NCBI GenBank assembly: GCA_028711365.1
Contig: JAQTSI010000012.1
Coordinates: forward strand, 1 to 32,584
Length of the DNA stretch: 32,584 bases
Direction: 5' to 3'
Origin: Methylococcaceae bacterium
GTDB taxonomy: Bacteria > Pseudomonadota > Gammaproteobacteria > Methylococcales > Methylococcaceae
Shown: piece after piece, positions 8,801-16,218 of the stretch
How positions within the stretch are numbered: the stretch's first letter is position 1
Layout of the letters: the number at the start of each line of letters is the position of its first letter
Translations under genes and position numbers: made by a program
The notes under the pieces: model-generated
Databases searched by the model: none
Told to the model about the DNA's origin: nothing
Seen by the model: only the letters and a program-made list of their open reading frames with translations

Positions 8801-9706
8801 ATGGCCATACGTTCCATCATTCACATGTTCGACCCCATGCCGCACAACAGTCCGTTCGACCTGAACATGGCTGCCGACGCGGGCTTCGATGTTCTGTTCC
8901 CGTACAGCGGTGTCAAGCTGGAGGAAGTCAACGCGCTCGTGCAAGATGCGATCTTCTCGCGCGGCCCGACCGGCGTGAAACGCACCGGTATCTTCATCGG
9001 CGGGCGCGACATCGGTTTGGCCATGGACATGCTGGCGGCGGCGAAAAGAGCCATGGTGCCCCCCTTCGAAGTCTCGGTATTCGCCGATCCTTCCGGGGCT
9101 TTCACCACGGCGGCGGCCCTGGTGGCCTGCGTGGAAAAACAGTTGAAAGCCCAGTTCGCGCTCGAACTGAAAGACCAGCGCGCCATCGTGTTCGGCGGTA
9201 CCGGTCCGGTCGGCCTGGCCACGGCGGTCATCGCCTCGCTGGCGGGCGCCAACACCACCATCGTCGACCATCTCAGCATCGATACCGCGCTGCAAAAGGC
9301 CGACGAATACAACAAGATCTGCGGCAGTTCCCTGAAAGGCACCTACGCCAGTTCGGAGGCCGACAAAGCCCGCCTCATCTCCAATGCCGACATCGTGTTC
9401 TGCGCCGCCAAGGCGGGCGTCCAGGTCTTGAGCGCCTCCGTGTTGGCCGACGCCAAACAGTTGAAAGTGGCGGGCGATGTCAACGCCGTTCCGCCGCTGG
9501 GCGTCGAAGGCGTGAAGCTGAAGGATGACGGTGCCCCTTTGCTGTGCGCCACCCACTCGCCCGGTTCGGTGGGCATCGGCGCATTGGCGGTGGGCAATGT
9601 CAAATACCAGTTGCAGAACCGCCTGCTGGCTTTCATGCTGGAAACCGAACAGCCGGTTTATCTGGATTTCCGCGACGCCTTCGGGAAAGCGCGGGAACTG
9701 GTGTAA
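8801..9706 (+). CDS. MtdB-type methylene-H4MPT dehydrogenase, tandem paralogue (copy 2)
   Basis: MAIRSIIHMFDPMPHNSPFDLNMAADAGFDV..., TGIFIGGRDIGLAMDMLAAAKRAMVPPFEVSVFADPSGAFTTAAA, FGGTGPVGLATAVIASLAGANTTIVDHLS; aligns end to end with the preceding gene. Confidence 0.82.
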   Translation: MAIRSIIHMFDPMPHNSPFDLNMAADAGFDVLFPYSGVKLEEVNALVQDAIFSRGPTGVKRTGIFIGGRDIGLAMDMLAAAKRAMVPPFEVSVFADPSGAFTTAAALVACVEKQLKAQFALELKDQRAIVFGGTGPVGLATAVIASLAGANTTIVDHLSIDTALQKADEYNKICGSSLKGTYASSEADKARLISNADIVFCAAKAGVQVLSASVLADAKQLKVAGDVNAVPPLGVEGVKLKDDGAPLLCATHSPGSVGIGALAVGNVKYQLQNRLLAFMLETEQPVYLDFRDAFGKARELV

Positions 9707-9754
9707 GCCTCCCGAACCCGGGGCTCGAGGAGCTTGAGCCAAGATATCGATACA

Positions 9755-10034
9755 ACCCCCCTCCCCCTGGCAGGGGGAGGGTTAGGGTCAATATTGTTGA
9801 ATTAAGACATTTGCTCGTCGTTCCGGCAGGGATCGCCGGAATCCAGACGCTCGGGATGACTTGCGGAGTTAACGTCCCTGTCGACTGGATACCGGCGATC
9901 CCTGCCGGTATGACGACTTAATTCAACAATATGGAGGGTTAGGGTGGGGGTTGAACGCCGATGAGACGGCGGCGCTTCAGGGGTCAGCGAGTCTCTACCC
10001 CCATCCCACCCTTCCCCCTGCAAGGGGGAAGGAG
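9755..10034. repeat. Palindromic intergenic repeat (outer element), interrupted
   Basis: ccccctggcagggggagggttagggt...gggggtt on the left pairs imperfectly with acccccatcccacccttccccctgcaagggggaagg on the right; each arm also contains its own hairpin. Confidence 0.6.
9791..9932. mobile_element. MITE/REP-like palindromic element (about 142 bp) inserted in the outer repeat
   Basis: Terminal inverted repeats atattgttgaattaag...ccggcagggatcgccggaatccag / ctggataccggcgatccctgccgg...cttaattcaacaatat, flanked by direct repeats ggagggttagggt at 9776-9788 and 9933-9945. No ORF. Confidence 0.6.
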
Positions 10035-10198
10035 TTGATTTCTCTGTACTTTCAGACTTGTGTAGATACCTTTGCTTGAGTAGATACCCATGCCCTGGCA
10101 GGGAAAGGAATCGGTTTTTATGCTTTTCAGATTGGTATAGGTAGCGCCTCGCGAACCTCTCCTGCCAACAATTTCGAATCATCGCCCACAGGTATTCC

Positions 10199-11053
10199 AT
10201 GGATTCCCAGAAAAAATATCCACGCATTTACAGCTTTGAATTTTTCCCGCCGAAAAACGATCAGGCCGCCGCCAACCTGGTTCTCACCGTGGAGCAATTG
10301 GCGGAATTGAAGCCGCGATTCTGCTCGGTCACCTTCGGCGCCGGAGGGTCGACGCGGGAGAAGACCTTCGAAACCGTGGTGGAGATCCAGAAAAAGACCG
10401 GCATCGAATCCGCTCCGCATATTTCCTGCATCGCTTCCACCAAGGCGAGCATTCGGGAAGTGCTGGAAGCCTATCGCTCCCATGGCATCCGCCATATCGT
10501 CGCCCTGCGCGGCGATATGCCCTCGGGGATGATGTCCGCCGGTGAGTTCCGTTACGCCAATGAACTGGTGGAATTCATCCGTGCCGAAACCGGCCGGCAT
10601 TTCCATATCGAAGTCGCCGCCTACCCGGAGGTGCATCCCCAGGCAGCCAACGCGCAGGCCGATTTGCGCAATTTCAAGCGCAAGGTGGAGGCCGGCGCCG
10701 ACAGCGCCATCACCCAGTATTTCTATAGTCCGGAGGCGTATTTCCGCTTCATCGACGATTGCGAGAAGCTGGGCATCGACATCCCCATCGTGCCGGGCAT
10801 CATGCCCATCACCAATTATTCCCAGCTTTCTCGTTTCTCGGAGGGCTGCGGGGCGGAGATTCCCCGCTGGATCAGGAAGCGCCTGGAAGTGTTCGGCGAC
10901 GACCGCCCCTCCATCCGCGCTTTCGGCCTGGAAGTCGTCACCGATCTTTGTCGCCGTTTGCTGGAACGAGGCGCTCCCGGCCTGCATTTCTACACCTTGA
11001 ACCAGGCGGAAGCGAGCCTGGCGATCTGGGAAAATTTGGGCCTGCCTCAATAA
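10199..11053 (+). CDS. metF: 5,10-methylenetetrahydrofolate reductase
   Basis: YSFEFFPPKN, FCSVTFGAGGSTREKT, PHISCIASTKASIREVLEAY, IRHIVALRGD, GADSAITQYFY, GAPGLHFYTLNQA. Confidence 0.95.
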   Translation: MDSQKKYPRIYSFEFFPPKNDQAAANLVLTVEQLAELKPRFCSVTFGAGGSTREKTFETVVEIQKKTGIESAPHISCIASTKASIREVLEAYRSHGIRHIVALRGDMPSGMMSAGEFRYANELVEFIRAETGRHFHIEVAAYPEVHPQAANAQADLRNFKRKVEAGADSAITQYFYSPEAYFRFIDDCEKLGIDIPIVPGIMPITNYSQLSRFSEGCGAEIPRWIRKRLEVFGDDRPSIRAFGLEVVTDLCRRLLERGAPGLHFYTLNQAEASLAIWENLGLPQ

Positions 11054-11102
11054 GAACAGACTCAAACCGGCAGGCCGCTTTTCTCATATCTTAAGGATCG
11101 TC

Positions 11103-11915
11103 ATGCGCCGGAGTTCATCGATCATGCTTGGCCTATTGCTTACCCTGGCTTGCCTGATATTGGCGCTCTACCTGGCCCAGCGCCAGTTCATCTACTTTCC
11201 GGCCCAACAGGATCTGGCCCAGGCCGAGCGGGAGGCGCAACGCTCAGGGCTGGAACCCTGGCTCATCGACGGGCGTTTCGTGGGTTGGCGTGCGCCGCCA
11301 GGCACGAGCCAGGCTTCGGCCTCCCTGCTGGTGTTCCACGGCAACGCCGGCGCGGCGAGTCAGCGCCATCATTTCCGCGATCTGTTCCAAAAGATCGCCC
11401 TGGATCCCGAATTCGATGTGTATCTGCTGGAATATCCAGGCTATGGCCCCAGACCGGGTTCACCCAGCGAGCAGACCCTGCTGCAGGCCGCCGACGAAGC
11501 CATCGAACGGTTGCATCGCCAAGGGCCGCTGTTTTTGGTGGGGGAATCGCTAGGCAGCGCCGTCGCCGCCCTGGCGGGAGCCCGACGGACGGACGAGGTC
11601 CAGGGGATGCTCCTGATCACGCCCTTTACCAACCTGTTCGCCGTGGCTCGCCACTATTATCCGTTGCTGCCCAACGGTTTTCTGCGCGATGGTTATCGAG
11701 CCGATCAGGCGCTGGAGCACTTTCCGGGGCCAGTGGCCTTCCTGATCGCCGGCCATGACACGGTGATCCCCCCGGCGCTGGGACAAAAGCTGTTCGACGG
11801 GTTTTCCGGACGGAAAAGCCTGTGGATCGATCAGGACGCCGACCACAACAGCCTCGATTACGACCCGAGCCACCCGCGCTGGCGCGAGATCGTCCGGTTC
11901 CTCCTGAAACCTTGA
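11103..11915 (+). CDS. Alpha/beta hydrolase with N-terminal signal anchor
   Basis: LLVFHGNAGAAS, EYPGYGPRPGSPSE, nucleophile elbow GESLGSA, late His in DQDADHNSLDY. Confidence 0.85.
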   Translation: MRRSSSIMLGLLLTLACLILALYLAQRQFIYFPAQQDLAQAEREAQRSGLEPWLIDGRFVGWRAPPGTSQASASLLVFHGNAGAASQRHHFRDLFQKIALDPEFDVYLLEYPGYGPRPGSPSEQTLLQAADEAIERLHRQGPLFLVGESLGSAVAALAGARRTDEVQGMLLITPFTNLFAVARHYYPLLPNGFLRDGYRADQALEHFPGPVAFLIAGHDTVIPPALGQKLFDGFSGRKSLWIDQDADHNSLDYDPSHPRWREIVRFLLKP

Positions 11916-11983
11916 AGCCTTGTGGCTGAGTCCATTATGCACAGAATCCTTCCATCCGATATTCATCCACGCGGAGAAACGGT

Positions 11984-13291
11984 ATGATCGTTGCCCCGCA
12001 AGCCCGCCATCAAGTCCAGGATCTGCTGGATTTCATCGACGCCTCGCCGAGTCCCTGGCATGCCGCCGCCACCGCGGTGGAGCGCCTTGAGACCGACGGA
12101 TTTCGGGAGCTGAAGGAGAGGGATCGCTGGGAATTGGGTGCCGGGGGGCGGTATTACGTCGTGCGCGGCGGATCTTCCCTCATCGCTTTCGTGGCGGGAA
12201 GCCAACCGCTCGAACGCTCCGGTTTCCGGATCGTCGGCGCGCATACCGATTCCCCCGGCCTGCGACTGAAGCCGCGCGCCCCTCATGCCGCCGATCCCAT
12301 GGCCCGGTTGGGCGTGGAGGTTTACGGCGGGCCCATCCTGGCCAGCTTCGCCGACCGTGACCTCAGCCTGGCCGGACGCATCGGCTTGCGCGGCGGCGCC
12401 GGCCCGCAGTCCCGGCTGATCCGCTTCCGTCAGCCCCTGGTCCGCCTGCCCAATCTGGCCATCCACATGAACCGGAGCGTCAACGAGGAAGGCCTGAAAT
12501 TGAACAAGCAAACCGAATTGCCGCTGCTGCTGGGCAATTTGCTGGAAGCTTTCAGCCCCGCCGAACAATTCCTGGATCTGCTCGCCCATGAAGCCGCAGT
12601 GGAAGCGGCGGACATCCTCAACTGGGAACTCCACGTCTATGACACCCAGCCAGGCGTTTTCTGGGGGGCGCACCAGGAATTCATCGCCGACAGTCAGTTG
12701 GACAACCTGGCCTCCTGCCATTCGAGCCTGAGCGCCTTGCTGGCGTCCCACGAGCCTGCCGCCACCTGCGTCTGCGCGCTGTTCGACCATGAGGAGGTGG
12801 GCAGCGAAAGCGCCAAGGGGGCGGGCGGCAGTTTCCTCGCCGACATCCTGCAACGCATCGCCGCCGAGTTGGATCGGCAGGCGTTCGGCCAGGCCATGGC
12901 CAGGAGCTTCTTCATCAGCGCCGACATGGCCCATGCCTACCACCCCAATTTCCCTTCCGCTTACGAACCGCTGCATCCGATTCGCGTCAACGGCGGCCCG
13001 GTGATCAAGACCAATGCCTGCCAGCGTTACGCCACCGACGGCGAATCGGAGGCTTATTTCATGAATCTTTGCGAACAGGCCGGGGCGCCCTGGCAGCAAT
13101 ACGCGCACCGCACCGATCTGGGCTGCGGCTCCACCATCGGCCCCCTCGTCGCTTCCCGTCTGGGCTTGCGCACGGTGGACGTGGGCAATCCCCTATGGGC
13201 CATGCACAGCATCCGCGAAAGCGCCGGCGCGCTCGATCACGGCATGATGATCCGCGTGCTGGAGCGGTTTTATGCGGAAAGCCCGGCCTGA
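11984..13291 (+). CDS. M18-family metallo-aminopeptidase
   Basis: DFIDASPSPWHAAATAVERL, RIVGAHTDSPGLRLKP, NLAIHMNR, FDHEEVGSES, SADMAHAYHPNFP, RTDLGCGSTIGP. Confidence 0.93.
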   Translation: MIVAPQARHQVQDLLDFIDASPSPWHAAATAVERLETDGFRELKERDRWELGAGGRYYVVRGGSSLIAFVAGSQPLERSGFRIVGAHTDSPGLRLKPRAPHAADPMARLGVEVYGGPILASFADRDLSLAGRIGLRGGAGPQSRLIRFRQPLVRLPNLAIHMNRSVNEEGLKLNKQTELPLLLGNLLEAFSPAEQFLDLLAHEAAVEAADILNWELHVYDTQPGVFWGAHQEFIADSQLDNLASCHSSLSALLASHEPAATCVCALFDHEEVGSESAKGAGGSFLADILQRIAAELDRQAFGQAMARSFFISADMAHAYHPNFPSAYEPLHPIRVNGGPVIKTNACQRYATDGESEAYFMNLCEQAGAPWQQYAHRTDLGCGSTIGPLVASRLGLRTVDVGNPLWAMHSIRESAGALDHGMMIRVLERFYAESPA

Positions 13292-13361
13292 GATCGAAAC
13301 GTCTACCCCACTGAAGATGATCCGGGTTCATCTCGTCGCTGGGCGAATTGAGCCGATCGCC

Positions 13362-13661
13362 TTAGCGGCTTACCCAGCCATCGTGCAAGTTTGCCAAATC
13401 CTTCTGTAACCCTGCAAAACGATTTGGCAAGGATGCAAGATGATTCTGCAAGATGACAAAATCATCCTGCAGGCTTGCAAAATCATTGCGCAAGCGTGCA
13501 AAACCCCTGTGCAAGGATGCAAAGTCATTGGGGAAACCCGCCAAATCATTCTGCAAGCTTGCCAAATCGTTTTGCAGCTTTGCCAAATCACTCGGCAGGC
13601 CTGCACAATCATTTTGCAGGCTCGCCCAATTCCTGGGCAAGACCCCTATGGCGTCCAGCAT
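13362..13661 (-). CDS. Heptad-repeat (coiled-coil-like) small protein encoded by 21-bp tandem repeats
   Basis: Frame ...NWASLQNDCAGLPSDLAKLQNDLASLQNDLAGFPNDFASLHRGFARLRNDFASLQDDFVILQNHLASLPNRFAGLQKDLANLHDGWVSR*; synonymous Ser (AGC/TCC), Leu (CTG/TTG/TTA) and Asp (GAT/GAC) differences between units favour this frame. Start uncertain (frame open to 13820). Confidence 0.45.
   Translation of the reverse strand: MLDAIGVLPRNWASLQNDCAGLPSDLAKLQNDLASLQNDLAGFPNDFASLHRGFARLRNDFASLQDDFVILQNHLASLPNRFAGLQKDLANLHDGWVSR
13385..13636. repeat. Tandem repeat, about 12 degenerate units of exactly 21 bp
   Basis: Consensus about gcaagcttgccaaatcattct; units start at 13385 and every 21 nt to 13616. Confidence 0.9.
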
Positions 13662-14015
13662 CCTGGCCAACCCAGCGCGGCGAGGTCGATCCTCCCGTTT
13701 CGAGACCGGCAAGCCATCACTGGCATTCGCTCGCGGATGCCGGACGCCGTTTCTTTGCATCCTGCAGCTTGCCGATCGCAGGCCCGCATCGGCGACGGCT
13801 ACCGGGGACATGGAAAGCATCCCGTTCTTGCCGCTAGGGGCGAGAAGGGGGTTTTCCAGCCCGGACTAGGGGCATTACGCCTTAATTGTTTTTTATCGCG
13901 AGACAATAGCTGTCACCGGGACGTAATGGTTTCTGTCTGGTTAACAATTAGTTTCGGCACAAATCCCCCCGAATTGGATATGATTGTTTCCGGATCTAAC
14001 ACACTGGAGGCATTT

Positions 14016-14207
14016 ATGCACGGTTTATTGCTCGTTTTATTGGCCCCCTTCGCCTTGCTGTTCGCCGGGCTGGCTCTCGTCGGCCTGACGCTGCTGGCGT
14101 TTTTCGCTCTGGAACTTCCGCTGGTTTTCCTCGGGGTTGTCGGTCTTGGCTTGTTTGGCCATCACCTGGCAAAACTGACGAATGAGCGGGAAGTTGCATG
14201 CGAATAG
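14016..14207 (+). CDS. Small hydrophobic membrane protein, 63 aa
   Basis: ATG at 14016 preceded by actggaggcattt (strong SD). MHGLLLVLLAPFALLFAGLALVGLTLLAFFALELPLVFLGVVGLGLFGHHLAKLTNEREVACE*. Confidence 0.6.
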   Translation: MHGLLLVLLAPFALLFAGLALVGLTLLAFFALELPLVFLGVVGLGLFGHHLAKLTNEREVACE

Positions 14208-14457
14208 TCGATATTTCACTTCCCAGCGCAAATCCCAGTCATCGCGGCTGGGATTTCGCCTCACACTGAGCTTTTTCAAGCGAGCACTGCCGACGGCGAA
14301 AACATTTGCCGGCAAGCGGCATCCTTCGAGAATCCGGCCTAAGGCTGGATCCAGTCTGCATTCTGCAGGCATCCGACCCAACACGCTCCTCACGATCGAA
14401 TCAGCGCTTGGCGCCGGCGAAGCTACGTTGCCAAGGCGATCGAGAGACCTCCGCCGT

Positions 14458-15702
14458 TCAACGACCGTCTCGCCCATGGAAAGCGCCTTCCCACTTGGCG
14501 ATCACCACCGTGGCGACGGCATTGCCGATGAGATTGGTGATGGCCCGCGCTTCGGACATGAAACGGTCCACCCCCAGCAGCAGGGCCAAGCCCGCCACCG
14601 GCAAGCTATCCAGCGAGGACAGGGTGGCCGCCAGGGTGATGAAACCGCCGCCGGTCACCGCCGCCGCGCCCTTGGAAGTCAGCAGCAGCACCGTCAGGAG
14701 GGTGAGCTGTTGAACTAGGCTCAACTCGATGTTCAAAGCCTGGGAGATGAACACCGCCGCCATGGTCAGATAGATGGAAGTGCCGTCCAGGTTGAAGGAA
14801 TAGCCGGTGGGAATCACCAGCCCCACCACCGGACGAGCGCAGCCGAAGGATTCCATCTTCTCCATCATCCGCGGCAGGGCTGACTCCGACGAGGAAGTCC
14901 CCAGCACCAGCAGGATTTCTTCCCGGATATGGAGGATCAGCCGCCACAGGCTGAAGCCATTGAGCCGGGCGATCGTTCCCAACACCAAGACCACGAACAG
15001 CGCGCAGGTCAGATAGACGCTCGCCAGGAGCATCCCTAAGGAAAACAGGGCGGCCATGCCGAACTTGCCGATGGTGAAACCCATCGCGCCGAATGCGCCC
15101 AAGGGCGCCAATTTCATGATCGCATCGACCATCTTGAACAGGGTGGAGGAAAGCCGCTCCAGCAATTCCACCACCGGTCTGCCGCGCTCGCTCTGCGCCC
15201 CCAGCGCCCAGCCGAACAACACCGAGAACAGCAGCACCTGGAGAATCTCGCCCTTGGCAAAAGCATCCACCGCGCTGGAAGGGATGATGTTCAGCAGGAA
15301 ATCCACGCTATTCAGCGCCTTCGCCCCGCTGGCATAGGTGGAGATGGCGCCGGCGTCCAGGGTCTTCGGGTCCACGTTCATGCCCGTTCCCGGCCGCAGC
15401 AGGTTGACCACCAGCAAGCCGATGCCCAGCGCCAGGGTGGTGACCAGTTCGAAATAGATCAGCGCCTTGATTCCTACCCGCCCAACCTTGTGCATGTCTT
15501 CCATGCGGGCGATTCCCACCGTGACGGTGAGAAAGACGATGGGGGCGATCAGCATCTTCACCAGTTTGATGAAGCCATCGCCCAAGGGTTTGAGCGTGAC
15601 CCCGATTTCAGGCCACAGCAGCCCCACCGTCACGCCCAAGGCCACGCCGATGACGACCTGCAGATACAGCGTTTTAGGCAGGAGCTTGAGAGGAAATCCC
15701 AT
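14458..15702 (-). CDS. Dicarboxylate/amino acid:cation symporter (DAACS family, DctA/GltP-like)
   Basis: [83 protein letters not shown]. Confidence 0.94.
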   Translation of the reverse strand: MGFPLKLLPKTLYLQVVIGVALGVTVGLLWPEIGVTLKPLGDGFIKLVKMLIAPIVFLTVTVGIARMEDMHKVGRVGIKALIYFELVTTLALGIGLLVVNLLRPGTGMNVDPKTLDAGAISTYASGAKALNSVDFLLNIIPSSAVDAFAKGEILQVLLFSVLFGWALGAQSERGRPVVELLERLSSTLFKMVDAIMKLAPLGAFGAMGFTIGKFGMAALFSLGMLLASVYLTCALFVVLVLGTIARLNGFSLWRLILHIREEILLVLGTSSSESALPRMMEKMESFGCARPVVGLVIPTGYSFNLDGTSIYLTMAAVFISQALNIELSLVQQLTLLTVLLLTSKGAAAVTGGGFITLAATLSSLDSLPVAGLALLLGVDRFMSEARAITNLIGNAVATVVIAKWEGAFHGRDGR

Positions 15703-15709
15703 GGAAGGT

Positions 15710-16216
15710 TCAGTCCGGCCGGGTTGAAAGGGATTTGAGCAGTTCGCCTCGGCCCAGTTTTCCGGCTTTCCGGTAAACCATGACTCCCTGGTCGAATATC
15801 ACCGAGTAGGGCAGCACCTCGGCCTTGTCGCCCAACTGCGTGGCCCACTGGCGGCCGCCTTGGGCGCCGTCGAGGATGGGGTAATTGACCGGCAAGGTTT
15901 GCAAAAACTTCCGCGCCATTGCGGGGTCGTCATCGATCAGGACTCCGACGAACTGCACCCCTTGGGGCCCCAACTCGTTCTGCCATTTGACGAACTCGGG
16001 CATTTCCTCCACGCAGGGCGCGCACCAGCTTGCCCAGAAATTGACGATCAGCGCTTGATCTTTCCATTGCTGCAGGGGATGGATCTTGCCGTTCAGGTCG
16101 GGAAAAGCGATTTCCATCGTCGCCGAGTCCACGGGACGACTGGCCAGCCAGCGTTGAGTGAATATCCCGGCGGCCAGGGCAACCAGGGCCAGGACGATCG
16201 ACAGGGCTTTTGGCAT
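15710..16216 (-). CDS. TlpA-family thioredoxin-like disulfide reductase
   Basis: Signal anchor then [41 protein letters not shown] (WCAPC) and [13 protein letters not shown]. Confidence 0.93.
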   Translation of the reverse strand: MPKALSIVLALVALAAGIFTQRWLASRPVDSATMEIAFPDLNGKIHPLQQWKDQALIVNFWASWCAPCVEEMPEFVKWQNELGPQGVQFVGVLIDDDPAMARKFLQTLPVNYPILDGAQGGRQWATQLGDKAEVLPYSVIFDQGVMVYRKAGKLGRGELLKSLSTRPD

Positions 16217-16218
16217 GG

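Noticed and set aside
8633-9742. 369-aa minus-strand ORF antisense to mtdB copy 2
   Set aside because: GC-driven antisense ORF with His/Gln/Gly-rich composition; the same appears opposite copy 1 (7560..8642).
13385-13636. Possible CRISPR array
   Set aside because: Contiguous 21-bp degenerate units with no unique spacers and no cas genes; it is a tandem repeat.
13440-14015. Plus-strand Cys-containing heptad ORFs (IILQACKIIAQACK..., KSFCKLAKSFCSFA...)
   Set aside because: A 21-bp period makes every stop-free frame look like a heptad; synonymous patterns favour the minus-strand LQNDLAS frame. Considered as a Cys-rich RiPP-like peptide but no support.
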